DNA of 64,000 nt from Fusibacter_A sp965140735 (GCA_965140735.1 OZ223306.1:1116001-1180000), one strand, 5' to 3'. Positions 1 through 9,362 are shown, counted from the stretch's first letter. The notes: generated from the letters alone by a model not told the origin. Numbers and translations are program-made.

Positions 1-1350
1 AATCCACTTTGCAGGCAGACCAAATGCCGGTTCAACTGTGTCAATCCCTTCAACTTCACCTTCAACAACCCCTGGACTCATCGCTAAATAATGATCAAAA
101 ACAATTGTACCTTTTGCGATATCATTCCCTTTAATCTTAATAAGATACTCACTTGAATCCAATTGAATATTATCTCTGAGTCTGATCATTGGCACAATAA
201 CACCCATTTCAAGTGCAATTTGCCTTCTAATCATTACTAATCGATCAAAGAGATCTCCCCCTTGATTTGGATCTGCTAAAGGTATAATACCATAACCAAA
301 TTCAAGTTCTATAGGATCCACTTGGAGTAAGGGAATGATGTTTTCAGGCTTCCTAATATCTTCATTCTCACCCTCTTCACCTTGTTCTTCTTCAATGTCC
401 GCTTGTTCTTCAATGGCTCTCTTATCCTGAGTCAGACGAAGTGCACTTAAAAGAATAGCGATTCCAATAGCTACGAAAGGTAGATTAGGAAGCGGTGTTC
501 CAATACCTATGAGCATTAAAACAGCTCCAACAATATAAAGCACTTTAGACTGTGCAAAAAGTTGTGACAAAACGTCAGTTCCTAAATTGGATTCAGAAGC
601 TGCACGTGTCACTATAATACCTGTTGCCACAGAAATCATCAATGCAGGAATTTGACTTACTAAACCATCTCCCACAGTTAACAAAGTGAATTTTTGTATA
701 GATTGTGCCAAAGTGTATCCCATGAAAAAGGCACCTAACGTAAACCCAGCAATTATGTTAATTACAGTGATAATGATGCCCGCTATAGCATCACCTTTAA
801 CAAACTTACTGGCACCATCCATGGCTCCATAAAAATCTGCTTCTCTTTGAATTTTTTTTCGGCGTTCTTTAGCATCATTCTCAGTAATCAACCCAGAGTT
901 TAAATCAGCATCAATAGCCATCTGCTTTCCTGGCATAGCATCCAGTGTAAATCTTGCAGCAACTTCAGATACACGTTCTGAGCCCTTTGTAATGACTAGA
1001 AATTGAATGATTACAATAATCAAAAATATAATAAATCCAACAATGGCGTTCCCACCTACAACGAAGTTTCCAAACGCATCTATAACCTCTCCAGCTCTAC
1101 CTTGTAATAAAATATATCGTGTTGTTGAGATATTTAGCGCAAGTCTAAAAAGTGTTGTAATCAACAATATAGAAGGAAATACAGAAAATTCTAAAGTTTC
1201 CTTTACAAACATGGAGAGCACCAAAATTGTAAGTGCTAAAGATATATTAAGGGCTAGAAAAAAGTCTAACCATCCAAGTGGTACTGGTATAATAATCATA
1301 AATATAATGACAATTACCAACAAAGCCATTATAACGTCATTAAAACGCAT
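1..1350 (-). CDS. flhA: Flagellar export gate protein FlhA (partial, N-terminal 450 residues)
   Basis: FlhA is the large inner-membrane subunit of the flagellar type III export gate; its cytosolic tail docks substrate-chaperone complexes. The reading frame is open from an ATG at 1350 to the window edge, so about the first two thirds of the protein is visible. It begins MRFNDVIMALLV and is rich in hydrophobic segments through about residue 310. The FHIPEP-family signature is present (AMPGKQMAIDADLNSGLI, then a basic ERRKKIQREADF stretch). An acidic linker rich in Glu follows near residues 315-330 and leads into the cytosolic domain, which is cut off. It follows flhB by 14 bases, the standard order at the end of the export-gate block. 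The missing C-terminus lies outside the window. Confidence 0.97.
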   Translation of the reverse strand, partial: MRFNDVIMALLVIVIIFMIIIPVPLGWLDFFLALNISLALTILVLSMFVKETLEFSVFPSILLITTLFRLALNISTTRYILLQGRAGEVIDAFGNFVVGGNAIVGFIIFLIIVIIQFLVITKGSERVSEVAARFTLDAMPGKQMAIDADLNSGLITENDAKERRKKIQREADFYGAMDGASKFVKGDAIAGIIITVINIIAGFTLGAFFMGYTLAQSIQKFTLLTVGDGLVSQIPALMISVATGIIVTRAASESNLGTDVLSQLFAQSKVLYIVGAVLMLIGIGTPLPNLPFVAIGIAILLSALRLTQDKRAIEEQADIEEEQGEEGENEDIRKPENIIPLLQVDPIELEFGYGIIPLADPNQGGDLFDRLVMIRRQIALEMGVIVPMIRLRDNIQLDSSEYLIKIKGNDIAKGTIVFDHYLAMSPGVVEGEVEGIDTVEPAFGLPAKWI

Positions 1351-1364
1351 TTACAGGCCTCCTA

Positions 1365-2453
1365 TTACTTTTTCTCTTGCTTTAAATTATATACATATGC
1401 TAAGACCTCTGCAACTGCTTCATACAACTCTGTTGGAATAAATTCACCTATTTCAACTGTTTTATATAAAGCTTGAGCCAAAGGTTTGTTTTCAACGATT
1501 GGAATTTCGTGTTCACCTGCAATCTTTTTGATATTTTGGGCAATTAAATCTTGCCCCTTTGCAAGTACTAACGGGGCAATGCCCACAGATTGATCGTATT
1601 TAAGTGCCACAGCAAAATGCGTTGGATTCGTTATGATTACATCTGCTTTAGGAACTTCTTGCATCATACGACTCATCGCAAAGGCTCTTTGTTTCTCTTT
1701 AATCTTCGCTTTTAACTGTGGATCACCTTCACTTTGTTTGTATTCATCTTTAATCTCTTGTTTCGACATCATCAGATCTTTATTATTTTTCCACTTTTGG
1801 TATGCAAAATCGAAAATGGCAATTATAAACAAAAATATTGCACATCTTAATACGAGTCCATAGACGATGTTCCACATGACCAAAACAGTCTGTTTAGGGT
1901 GCAACTCAAGGACCAATATGAGTTCTTTAAGATGCTGCCTTATATAAGAAATTGCAACATAAAGGAGTAAAGCTGATTTTGTAACAGATTTGACGAGCTC
2001 AACAAGAGATCTCATCGAGAACATGTTTTTCAAACCTTTTAATACATTTAATTTACTTAATTTGGGTTGTATGGTTTCAAGTGAAAACAGAAACCCAACC
2101 TGTGCATAATTAGTTAAAAGTCCCGCCACTAATGCAACGCCAAGTAACGGTATTGATATCTTTAATATAAAAAAAAGCATATCATTAAAAAAAATCTTTA
2201 TGTCCCCTTTTACAAAAAATGCTTCTGGGTTTTCCATGTGATCCGCTGTCATATAAAAAAAACCAAAAACTTGATCCACCATATAACTTCCATATTGTGA
2301 TAACATAAAAAAAACAGCAAGTAAGCCCACAGCTGCAGCTAAATCTTTGGATTTTGCCACCTGCCCCTTTTGCCTAGCATCTCTTATTTTCTTTGAAGTA
2401 GGTTGTTCGGTTTTCTCTTCTGAAAATAATTGCAAATCAAATTTTAAAATCAT
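1365..2453 (-). CDS. flhB: Flagellar export switch protein FlhB
   Basis: FlhB is the export-gate subunit that switches substrate specificity from rod/hook to filament proteins after cleaving itself. The 362-residue product has a soluble basic start (EKTEQPTSKKIRDARQKGQ, the family hallmark), about four membrane segments between residues 35 and 220, and a cytosolic C-terminal domain. The autocleavage motif NPTH is intact at residues 276-279, followed by the usual FAVALKYD. It sits between fliR and flhA with short gaps, as in other Firmicutes. A shorter paralogue of its C-terminal domain is encoded at 27827-28087. Confidence 0.98.
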   Translation of the reverse strand: MILKFDLQLFSEEKTEQPTSKKIRDARQKGQVAKSKDLAAAVGLLAVFFMLSQYGSYMVDQVFGFFYMTADHMENPEAFFVKGDIKIFFNDMLFFILKISIPLLGVALVAGLLTNYAQVGFLFSLETIQPKLSKLNVLKGLKNMFSMRSLVELVKSVTKSALLLYVAISYIRQHLKELILVLELHPKQTVLVMWNIVYGLVLRCAIFLFIIAIFDFAYQKWKNNKDLMMSKQEIKDEYKQSEGDPQLKAKIKEKQRAFAMSRMMQEVPKADVIITNPTHFAVALKYDQSVGIAPLVLAKGQDLIAQNIKKIAGEHEIPIVENKPLAQALYKTVEIGEFIPTELYEAVAEVLAYVYNLKQEKK

Positions 2454-2472
2454 ACGAACCTCGTAACCTAAA

Positions 2473-3231
2473 CTAAAATAAGTTAAAGAATCTTACAATA
2501 TATTTAAATCCATCTCCCAAAATATCTGAAAATATTTCATACAAATAAGGCATAAGTATTATAAACAATAAAAATCCAAAAAATATTTTGAATGGCATTC
2601 CCAATATAAAAACATTCATCCCCGGCATAGCCTTTGCTAAAAGTCCTAATATAATATTAGCAATTAGAACCGTAATTACAAATGGGGCTGCAATTTGAAA
2701 CCCTAAAACAAAGGATTCAGCTATAATATCTAATAATATATCAAACGAAGGGACTGAAAAAAAAATTGTTCCCAACTTTATTTTTTCAAACGAAACCACT
2801 AAGGCTGTAATAATTTCATGATGAAAATCAAGTTGTAAGAAAATTAACATCGCAAAAATATAAAATAAATTAGATGTGATCGCAATCTGAGACTCATCTA
2901 AAGGATTGACGACATTAACCATAGCAAACCCCAAATCTCTATCAATCAAATCTCCTGCAAAATAAATGAATCCCATATATACCGTCAAAATAAGCCCCAT
3001 AAAGACACCAATAAGAATTTCATTTATTAAGAAAAATATAATTTGATAACTACTAGAGACATCATAAATTATATCTGATCCCACAAGGGGAAATAAGATC
3101 AGAGACATAAAAAAAATAAGACCAATTTTTACTTGAGCTGGATAATTTCGACTTCCAAATATCGGTGCTGTAAAAACCATACCCGCAATTCTAGCAAATA
3201 TTAATATCATATCAAAATATGGAATTGACAT
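2473..3231 (-). CDS. fliR: Flagellar export gate protein FliR
   Basis: FliR forms the export-gate core with FliP and FliQ and contributes one subunit to the helical pore. The 252-residue protein is almost entirely hydrophobic, with about six predicted membrane segments. Recognisable family stretches include FARIAGMVFTAPIFG near the start and the Gly-rich GLLAKAMPGMNVFILGMPFK near the end. It is preceded by fliQ (11-base gap) and followed by flhB. The length is normal for the family. Confidence 0.96.
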   Translation of the reverse strand: MSIPYFDMILIFARIAGMVFTAPIFGSRNYPAQVKIGLIFFMSLILFPLVGSDIIYDVSSSYQIIFFLINEILIGVFMGLILTVYMGFIYFAGDLIDRDLGFAMVNVVNPLDESQIAITSNLFYIFAMLIFLQLDFHHEIITALVVSFEKIKLGTIFFSVPSFDILLDIIAESFVLGFQIAAPFVITVLIANIILGLLAKAMPGMNVFILGMPFKIFFGFLLFIILMPYLYEIFSDILGDGFKYIVRFFNLF

Positions 3232-3242
3232 TATAAGCCCCT

Positions 3243-3512
3243 CTAATAAATAATTAAATCAATTATACTAAAAACGTTATTTGTAAATTGAATAAGCGAA
3301 TTGATAATCCACGATCCTGTAAACATTAGAATTACGAACACAACGACTATTTTAGGTACAAATGCAAGTGTGGCTTCTTGAATTTGTGTAGTCGCCTGAA
3401 AAATGGCGATAATCAATCCAATCAAAAGGCCGCCCAGCAACATAGGTGCTGCCAATAAAAGAATAATTTTTATGGTTTCAGAGAACAAGTCAATTACGAT
3501 TTCCTCTGTCAC
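3243..3512 (-). CDS. fliQ: Flagellar export gate protein FliQ
   Basis: FliQ is the small two-helix subunit of the FliPQR export channel. The 89-residue product has two membrane hairpins joined by the conserved loop FQATTQIQEATLAFVPKI, which is diagnostic for the family. The start is a GTG codon preceded by an AGGTG-type ribosome binding site. It lies between fliP and fliR, the invariant order. Confidence 0.96.
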   Translation of the reverse strand: MTEEIVIDLFSETIKIILLLAAPMLLGGLLIGLIIAIFQATTQIQEATLAFVPKIVVVFVILMFTGSWIINSLIQFTNNVFSIIDLIIY

Positions 3513-3521
3513 TTACAACAC

Positions 3522-4316
3522 CTACCTTATACTTAAAATTATTTTTTCAATAATAAGATGCCACCCATCTACCATAATAAATAAGAGAATTTTAATCGGT
3601 AGCGAAATCATAACCGGTGGTAACATCATCATTCCCAACGCCATCAAAGTTGACGCAACAATCATATCCACCACAATAAAAGGTATAAAAATCAGAAATC
3701 CAATCTCAAAAGCAAGCTTTAGTTCACTAATAATGAACGCTGGAATCAAAGCCGTCATAGGAATGTCATCATTGGATTTCACATTATCCACATCTGCAAC
3801 ATCCAAAAAAAGCGCCAAATCTTTAGTTCTCACTTGACGTAGCATAAACGCTTTAAAGGGTTCTTTGGCTACATCAACAGCTTCTTCTAAAGTTATAGTG
3901 CCTTCTTGCATAGGAAGATATGCATTTTCATAAACATCAGTGAATACAGGCGCCATGATATAAAAAGTTAAAAACAACGCCAAGCCCACTAACACTTGAT
4001 TTGGTGGTGTTGATTGTAACGACAGTGCTCTTCTTATAAAGCCTAAAATAATAATGACTCTTGTAAAGCAAGTCATCATCATCAAAATAGAAGGTGCTAG
4101 AGAAAGCACCGTAAGCATTAATAGAATTTGAATACTATTCGCAACTTGAACATCTCCATTTTCGCTTGAGACAGACACATTTATGTCTGGTAGCCCTATA
4201 GTTGTTTCTCCAAAGGATAAAAACTGAGAAAACAGGATAACCGCCACAATAGACATCAATACCAATAATTTATACTTATAATCTACACTACGTAAAGCGC
4301 TCTTACCGATTGTCAT
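3522..4316 (-). CDS. fliP: Flagellar export gate protein FliP
   Basis: FliP is the main channel-forming subunit of the flagellar export gate. The 264-residue protein carries a hydrophobic, signal-peptide-like N-terminal segment (residues about 16-35), typical of FliP. Family core motifs follow: LSLAPSILMMMTCFTRVIIIL, then PPNQVLVGLALFLTF, and the C-terminal LGMMMLPPVMISLPIKILLF. The start overlaps the end of fliO by 14 bases, which suggests translational coupling. An AAGGA ribosome binding site lies inside the fliO coding end. Confidence 0.97.
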   Translation of the reverse strand: MTIGKSALRSVDYKYKLLVLMSIVAVILFSQFLSFGETTIGLPDINVSVSSENGDVQVANSIQILLMLTVLSLAPSILMMMTCFTRVIIILGFIRRALSLQSTPPNQVLVGLALFLTFYIMAPVFTDVYENAYLPMQEGTITLEEAVDVAKEPFKAFMLRQVRTKDLALFLDVADVDNVKSNDDIPMTALIPAFIISELKLAFEIGFLIFIPFIVVDMIVASTLMALGMMMLPPVMISLPIKILLFIMVDGWHLIIEKIILSIR

Positions 4317-4704
4317 TTTTTTTATCCTTCTTAACTAAAAATCTTTCTAAGTGTTCTGAAAACTTATGATTTGATACTTGCTCATCCTTCATAAAACTTT
4401 CGATTTTAAGATCATCTCGCTTATCCATAAGGTACATACCATTTTTATCAATGCCAATAAAATAAAAAATATTCTCTAGCTCCACTAAAAGCAAAAACTT
4501 ATCATTTGAAAGAGCCACACGTTCTAAAACTTTGACTTTGCGATCTTTCAAAGAGATATAATTCTTTTTAGTTATAAACTTAGAGAATATCCATAAAAAA
4601 TATATTAAGATTGATATTACGATAAAATACTTCGCAGCAAACCAGAAGTTATCAGCCTCGTAACTTTTTAAAAGAATGGCAGAATAGGTAAATTTGCCAA
4701 ACAC
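4303..4704 (-). CDS. fliO: Flagellar biosynthesis protein FliO-like
   Basis: FliO is a small single-span membrane protein that helps assemble the FliP ring. The product has one strong hydrophobic segment (residues about 20-38) followed by a basic cytosolic region containing LKDRKVKVLERVALSNDKFLLLVEL, which resembles the FliO/YlbF-type core. Sequence conservation in this family is weak, and the assignment rests on this pattern plus position between cheY and fliP. I chose the GTG at 4704 because AGG at the cheY end lies 6 bases upstream of it; the GTG at 4713 would sit inside that site. Confidence 0.85.
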   Translation of the reverse strand: MFGKFTYSAILLKSYEADNFWFAAKYFIVISILIYFLWIFSKFITKKNYISLKDRKVKVLERVALSNDKFLLLVELENIFYFIGIDKNGMYLMDKRDDLKIESFMKDEQVSNHKFSEHLERFLVKKDKKNDNR

Positions 4705-4713
4705 ATAAATCAC

Positions 4714-5076
4714 CTATCCTAACACTTTTTTGACTGCTTCAATAACACGATCTGCCTGAAACGGTTTGACGATAAAATCTCTTGCGCCTGCTTGAATAGA
4801 TTCAATAACCATAGCTTGTTGGCCCATTGCAGAACACATAACAACTTTAGCATTTGAATCAAAAGCTTTGATTTCTTTAACTGCTTGAATACCATCAACC
4901 TCAGGCATTGTAATATCCATAATGACGAGCTCAGGTTTCAATTCTTTATATTTTTCAATAGCTTTCTGCCCATTCTCTGCCTCACCAACAACATCGTAAC
5001 CATTTTTAGTCAAGACATCCTTGATCATCATCCTCATAAATGCCGCATCGTCAACAACTAATATTGTATTAGCCAT
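4714..5076 (-). CDS. cheY: Chemotaxis response regulator CheY
   Basis: This is a 120-residue single-domain receiver that, when phosphorylated, binds the flagellar switch. The acidic pocket is D9/D10, the phospho-acceptor is D54 in VIMDITMPEVDG, the switch residue is S82 and the conserved lysine is K104 in FIVKPFQ, so all catalytic residues are present. It is located inside the flagellar operon between fliY and fliO, as in Bacillus. The neighbouring fliY encodes a likely CheY-P phosphatase, which fits signal termination at the motor. Confidence 0.97.
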   Translation of the reverse strand: MANTILVVDDAAFMRMMIKDVLTKNGYDVVGEAENGQKAIEKYKELKPELVIMDITMPEVDGIQAVKEIKAFDSNAKVVMCSAMGQQAMVIESIQAGARDFIVKPFQADRVIEAVKKVLG

Positions 5077-5095
5077 ATCGTTTCCTCCTTAATAA

Positions 5096-6211
5096 TTATT
5101 CAGTGATTCTTCTAGGTATAATAATATCAGTTATCCTAATGCCATAGTTTTCATCCACGACAACAACTTCACCTTTGGCAATTTTCTTACCATTCGCCAA
5201 AACATCCAAAGATTCCCCTACAAGTCGATCTAGTTCGATAACTGTTCCTACTCCGAAATCAAGAATCTCATTGATTTTTTTACCTGTTCTTCCAAGTTCC
5301 ACTGTGATTTCAAGTGGAACGTCCCTAATAAGTTCTATATCATTATTATAATACATTTGAGCAGAATTACCATCAAAATTTTCAAATTGTAAAGGAATTG
5401 CATTGACTTTCTCATTTGAAAGGTTTGATTTTCTCTCATCTTCTTCATAATAATATTGGGCTTTTGGTGCTTCTTGCTTTGGCGAAACATTTTCTTCTTC
5501 CATTTTTGGAATAGGTTTACTTGCTGCAACAGGCTCTGGTTCTTCGTTACCGTGAACTATTGTTGCAACCATTTGTTTTGCAACTTCTACAGGTAATACT
5601 TGCATAATTTCTGAATCAATTAGATCCCCGACGGTCATCCTAAAAGCAATTTTAACGACCTTATCTGACTTTGATACCCCAAATTGGGTATAATCTAACT
5701 CAGAAATCTTATCATGATAAGCTTCTGGAGGTGAAATATCAATTTTTTGACCCAGCATTTCCGAAAGTGAAGTGGAAGAAGAACCAATCATTTGATTCAT
5801 CGCTTCACTAATTGCACTTAAATGCAGGTCATTTAATTCATTAGAGATATTGGTACCATCTCCACCCATCATTAAATCAGTTATGATTTTAACATCCTTT
5901 TCATGTAAAATTAAAAAATTGACACCTTCAATACCTACTTTATAAGTAATATTGATTAAAACTGACGGGCTAATGAATTCTTCCGCCAATATCTCCATGG
6001 TCGTTTCAGACACTTTAGGCGTTGTAATGGTTACTTTTTTATTCAATAAGGTAAAGAGAGTTGTTGCGGCTGTTCCCATGCTTATATTCCCAATTTCACC
6101 AATCGCATCAATCTCTTCTTCAGTCAATTGGGATACTTCAGTATTCTCAGGCGTACTATCACCACCGCCTAACAAAGCATCAATCTCTTCTTGCGAAAGC
6201 ATATCAGTCAT
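5096..6211 (-). CDS. fliY: Flagellar switch protein FliY (CheY-P-binding peptide, CheC-like modules, FliN domain)
   Basis: FliY combines a C-ring subunit with a CheY-P phosphatase in Firmicutes. The N-terminal MLSQEEIDALLGG resembles the CheY-P-binding peptide of FliM. Two CheC-type helices follow, one with EIDAIGEIGNISMG and one with ISEAMNQMIGSSS; both keep the Glu and Asn of the phosphatase motif. A variable Pro/Glu-rich linker spans about residues 225-285, and a FliN/SpoA domain forms the C-terminus (VPLEITVELGRTGKKI to the end). The ATG at 6211 is preferred: it overlaps the fliM stop by 8 bases and has AAGGGG 9 bases upstream, while the ATG at 6220 directly abuts that site. Confidence 0.95.
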   Translation of the reverse strand: MTDMLSQEEIDALLGGGDSTPENTEVSQLTEEEIDAIGEIGNISMGTAATTLFTLLNKKVTITTPKVSETTMEILAEEFISPSVLINITYKVGIEGVNFLILHEKDVKIITDLMMGGDGTNISNELNDLHLSAISEAMNQMIGSSSTSLSEMLGQKIDISPPEAYHDKISELDYTQFGVSKSDKVVKIAFRMTVGDLIDSEIMQVLPVEVAKQMVATIVHGNEEPEPVAASKPIPKMEEENVSPKQEAPKAQYYYEEDERKSNLSNEKVNAIPLQFENFDGNSAQMYYNNDIELIRDVPLEITVELGRTGKKINEILDFGVGTVIELDRLVGESLDVLANGKKIAKGEVVVVDENYGIRITDIIIPRRITE

Positions 6212-7211
6212 CAATTTCATCCCCTTCCATAATAACGTCTGTAATCATTACAGCAACATTTTTTTTCTTAATACCTGGCTTACCATAAAATTTTAATTTA
6301 TCTTCTACATATATCTCAAGCGGATCATCTACCTTTTTATTGAGTAAAATAATATCCCCTTTTTGAAGGTTTAGTAATTCAGAAACCGATATATCAGCTC
6401 CCCCGACAAGGCTTTTCATACTCAACAGTGACTTGCCGATACCTGTTTCAAGCGCTTCACGCTCTGCTGTCGTTACTTCCTTTTTATTAGTTGTTGCAAA
6501 CCACAATCTAGAACTCAAACTTGGTAATATAGGTTCTATTACAAAATGAGGAATACAAATATTTACCATGCCTTCAGTATCGCCAATATGAATATTAAAA
6601 GTTACAAGCGCAATGGATTCAGCCGGAGATACTATCTGAGCAAATTGAGAATTTGTTTCAATATTTTCAAGCTTTGGTCTAAGCTCAACAATATTACCCC
6701 AAGGTTCTTTTAGTAAATTAATAAATTTGATTAAAATATTTCTAAGCAACGTCATCTCAATTTCAGTTAAAGACCTATTTTCTTTGTTAGATGAAGGGGA
6801 TTTCCCAGTGCCACCTAAAACACGTTCAATCATAGAATATGCAATATCAGAAGAGACATCAATAATAATTTGTCCACTAAAAGGTGCAAAATCAATAATC
6901 CCTAAAATTGCTGGATTTGATATAGAATTGCTAAATTCCGTATAAATTAAACTCTGTACTGAAATAACCTCCACTTCAATATAAGTCCTCAAATAGCCCG
7001 ATAAAAAGTTATTGAGGAGTCTAGAAAAGTTTTCATGAATAATTTCTAGAGTTCTAAGCTGATCTTTCGCAAACTTATCAGGACGTGAAAAATCATATTT
7101 TCTAACTTTCTTTTCCTTCTTTTCTTCCTCGATATCTTTTACATCAACTTCACCGGTACTCAGCGCCGACAGAAGTTCATCTATCTCATTTTGCGATAAA
7201 ACATCAGACAT
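6204..7211 (-). CDS. fliM: Flagellar motor switch protein FliM
   Basis: FliM is the middle C-ring subunit that receives CheY-P and sets rotation direction. The product (335 residues from the chosen start) begins MSDVLSQNEIDELLSAL, the CheY-P-binding peptide. A CheC-like middle domain follows (for example YDFSRPDKFAKDQLRTLEII) and the C-terminus is a SpoA/FliN-like domain. The start at 7211 has a very strong AAGGGAGGTGAGG site; the upstream ATG at 7235 does not. A consensus sigma-D promoter lies just upstream at the fliL end. Confidence 0.97.
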   Translation of the reverse strand: MSDVLSQNEIDELLSALSTGEVDVKDIEEEKKEKKVRKYDFSRPDKFAKDQLRTLEIIHENFSRLLNNFLSGYLRTYIEVEVISVQSLIYTEFSNSISNPAILGIIDFAPFSGQIIIDVSSDIAYSMIERVLGGTGKSPSSNKENRSLTEIEMTLLRNILIKFINLLKEPWGNIVELRPKLENIETNSQFAQIVSPAESIALVTFNIHIGDTEGMVNICIPHFVIEPILPSLSSRLWFATTNKKEVTTAEREALETGIGKSLLSMKSLVGGADISVSELLNLQKGDIILLNKKVDDPLEIYVEDKLKFYGKPGIKKKNVAVMITDVIMEGDEIDD

Positions 7212-7294
7212 ATCCTCACCTCCCTTTTCTATCAAATCTAAAAAAATACTTCAAAAACATTCATCATGATATAAAAAATACACTCTCATTACTA

Positions 7295-7321
7295 TTATCG
7301 GCATATCCCATAAAAGTTTTA
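7295..7321 (-). promoter_or_regulatory. Sigma-D (sigma-28) type promoter ahead of fliM
   Basis: Read on the minus strand, TAAA at 7321-7318 is followed by 15 bases and then GCCGATAA at 7302-7295. This matches the flagellar sigma-D consensus (TAAA, 15, GCCGATAT) in all but the last base. The -35 element overlaps the fliL stop codon, and the fliM start is about 84 bases downstream of the -10. It would allow extra expression of fliM and the genes after it. Confidence 0.65.
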
Positions 7322-7741
7322 GCCTTGTACTATAAAAGGTTGAATGTAAATATCGGTAATCGTTTCTTCATCAGATTCTAAAGCTTCAATAACCATATCT
7401 TTAATACGATCTCTTATTCTCTGTTTACCATTGGGTTTATCGACATCTTCCGAAGAAGTAGTTCTCATGATTTCATCGATATTATTAATAATCTTAGTTT
7501 TATTCTTATCAAGCAACGCTAACGTATCCGCATTTGTATACTCAATAGTAACTTGGTATTTAATAATTTTATTGCTGCCTGCATCTGATAAGTTAGAATA
7601 AGCTTCATCTAATTTATATTCTAAGTAAACAATTTCAGGTTCTTCTTTGGGTTTATTTAAAACAAACACAAATAAAACAACTCCAACAATTGTTAAAACT
7701 AAAACTGCTGCTACAATTATAATCACTAACTTTTTATTCAT
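7319..7741 (-). CDS. fliL: Flagellar basal body-associated protein FliL
   Basis: FliL is a single-span membrane protein that surrounds or supports the stator. The 140-residue product has a short cytosolic start, one membrane helix (residues about 5-30) and a periplasmic domain that folds like a stomatin-type module in known FliL proteins. Recognisable features are the YLEYKLDEAYSNL strand and the terminal IKDMVIEALESDEETITDIYIQ region. It directly follows motB with a GGAGG ribosome binding site at the motB end, and precedes fliM. Confidence 0.92.
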   Translation of the reverse strand: MNKKLVIIIVAAVLVLTIVGVVLFVFVLNKPKEEPEIVYLEYKLDEAYSNLSDAGSNKIIKYQVTIEYTNADTLALLDKNKTKIINNIDEIMRTTSSEDVDKPNGKQRIRDRIKDMVIEALESDEETITDIYIQPFIVQG

Positions 7742-7744
7742 TTT

Positions 7745-8506
7745 TTACTGTCCTCCTTGACTCTCATCATTTTGATCTGTATTCACCGTCTTAACCACAA
7801 CGATATCAACACGTCTATTTGCTGCTCTACCTTCTGAACTGTCATTTGTAGCAATAGGATGATATTCTCCATAACCTGAAGCTGAAAGTCTCACTGGCTC
7901 CATTGCAGCGTTTTCAATAAAAAACTTCACAACATTTGTAGCTCTGTTTGTGGAAAGCTCCCAATTCGTCGGGTAAATCGCCGTTCTAATAGGCACATTA
8001 TCAGTATGACCTTCAACTCTAATTTGTTCATTTACAAATTCCTCTGAATTAAGTAAGTTCCCAAGAAAAGTTAAAATATCATAAGATTCTCTTCTGACAA
8101 TCGCGCTTCCTGAATCAAAGAGCACATTGTCTTTAAATCGAATAATCAATCCATAATTCTCAAGTTGGACATCTACTTGAGCTTGCATTTGGTTTTCATT
8201 GATGTACTGATCTACTTTTTCTTTAAGTGCTTCTAATTTGTTTTGCTCAACCACTTGCTCACTTGAAGTCTGGCTCTCAGGCATGGCATCAAATATCATA
8301 GGCGCTTCAGACAAACTCTTTCCACCTTCTAAAACACCAGCAGAACCCTGAAAAGAAATCATTACAGCTTCAAATTTTTGAGCATCTATAGATGAAAATG
8401 CAAATAATAAAACGAAAAAGCACATGAGTAGCGTAACCATATCACCATACGTATTCATCCATTCAGGTGCACCTTGTTTACACTCTGGACATTTATCCTT
8501 AGCCAT
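7745..8506 (-). CDS. motB: Flagellar stator protein MotB
   Basis: MotB anchors the stator to peptidoglycan and carries the proton- or sodium-conducting aspartate. The 253-residue protein has one N-terminal membrane helix with the essential Asp at D22 (TYGDMVTLLMCFFVLLFAFS). A linker leads to an OmpA-type peptidoglycan-binding domain with VEGHTDNVPI and LSTNRATNVVKFF. An N-terminal CPEC pair is also present. The start overlaps the end of motA by 8 bases, so the two are likely coupled. Whether the ion is sodium or proton cannot be decided here. Confidence 0.97.
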   Translation of the reverse strand: MAKDKCPECKQGAPEWMNTYGDMVTLLMCFFVLLFAFSSIDAQKFEAVMISFQGSAGVLEGGKSLSEAPMIFDAMPESQTSSEQVVEQNKLEALKEKVDQYINENQMQAQVDVQLENYGLIIRFKDNVLFDSGSAIVRRESYDILTFLGNLLNSEEFVNEQIRVEGHTDNVPIRTAIYPTNWELSTNRATNVVKFFIENAAMEPVRLSASGYGEYHPIATNDSSEGRAANRRVDIVVVKTVNTDQNDESQGGQ

Positions 8507-9287
8507 TATCTGAATTCGCCTCCTGAGTCCCTACTGTTTTTCTAACCGCTGGCGGCAAGAACACTTTTAGTTTTTCTTCAATAATTCTAGGATTTTCTCC
8601 TGCTTGAATTGATAAAAGACCCTCAATCATAACGTTTCTTATAAGTACTTCTTCATTAGATTTAAGCGCGAGTTTACTTGCCATAGGTATGAAAACTAAA
8701 TTGGCAAATAACGACCCATAAAAAGTTGTTAATAAAGCAACTGCCATGGCAGGTCCAATAGATGACGGATCTGATAAATTTTGAAGCATTGCAACAAGAC
8801 CTACCAGTGTACCAACCATCCCAAAGGCTGGACAAAGTGAACCCATAACCTCAAGTTGAGATCTACTTTTTGCATGGCGCTCTGCCAAATTATCAATTTC
8901 AGTCTCTAGAATATTCTTAACAAGTTCAGGATCAGTACCATCAACAATAAGCATAACGCCTTTTTGCAAGAAATCATCTTTTATCTCCGCAACAGCCTCT
9001 TCAAGTGCCAATAATCCCTCTCTTCTTGCAACATTTGCAAGTTCGATGATCTTTGTGATGATCTGATCAATATCAAATTCACTATTTTTAATTGTTTTAG
9101 CAAAAACTTTCCCTATATTAACGACTTCATTCAATGGAAATGCCACAAGCCATCCGGCAACCATACCACCTATAACAATAACAATCGATGGCGGATTAAT
9201 ATAATTTTTAAGTTCACTACCACTTAATATAGACCATCCAACTAACGCGAAACCTAGTACAACCCCTATTATCGTTGTAATATCCAA
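8499..9287 (-). CDS. motA: Flagellar stator protein MotA
   Basis: MotA forms the stator channel with MotB and pushes on FliG. The protein has four membrane helices, two near the start and two near residues 145-200, with a cytosolic loop between them. Family stretches are GGMVAGWLVAFPLNEV and MEVMGSLCPAFGMVGTLVGLV-like residues before helix 3. I place the start at the TTG at 9287, which gives the family-typical MDITTIIG and puts AGAGGTG 6 bases upstream; the GTG at 9296 would fall inside that ribosome binding site. Confidence 0.95.
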   Translation of the reverse strand: MDITTIIGVVLGFALVGWSILSGSELKNYINPPSIVIVIGGMVAGWLVAFPLNEVVNIGKVFAKTIKNSEFDIDQIITKIIELANVARREGLLALEEAVAEIKDDFLQKGVMLIVDGTDPELVKNILETEIDNLAERHAKSRSQLEVMGSLCPAFGMVGTLVGLVAMLQNLSDPSSIGPAMAVALLTTFYGSLFANLVFIPMASKLALKSNEEVLIRNVMIEGLLSIQAGENPRIIEEKLKVFLPPAVRKTVGTQEANSDNG

Positions 9288-9362
9288 ATTATACACCTCT
9301 TCTTTAAAATATAGCTCATTTAAATTGTTAAATCCGAATTTAATCTCACGATTATATTATCT

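Noticed and set aside
1007..1441. Plus-strand open frame across the flhA-flhB junction
   Set aside because: It is antisense to two certain genes, has a skewed composition of Ile, Asn and Ser, and no ribosome binding site or family similarity.
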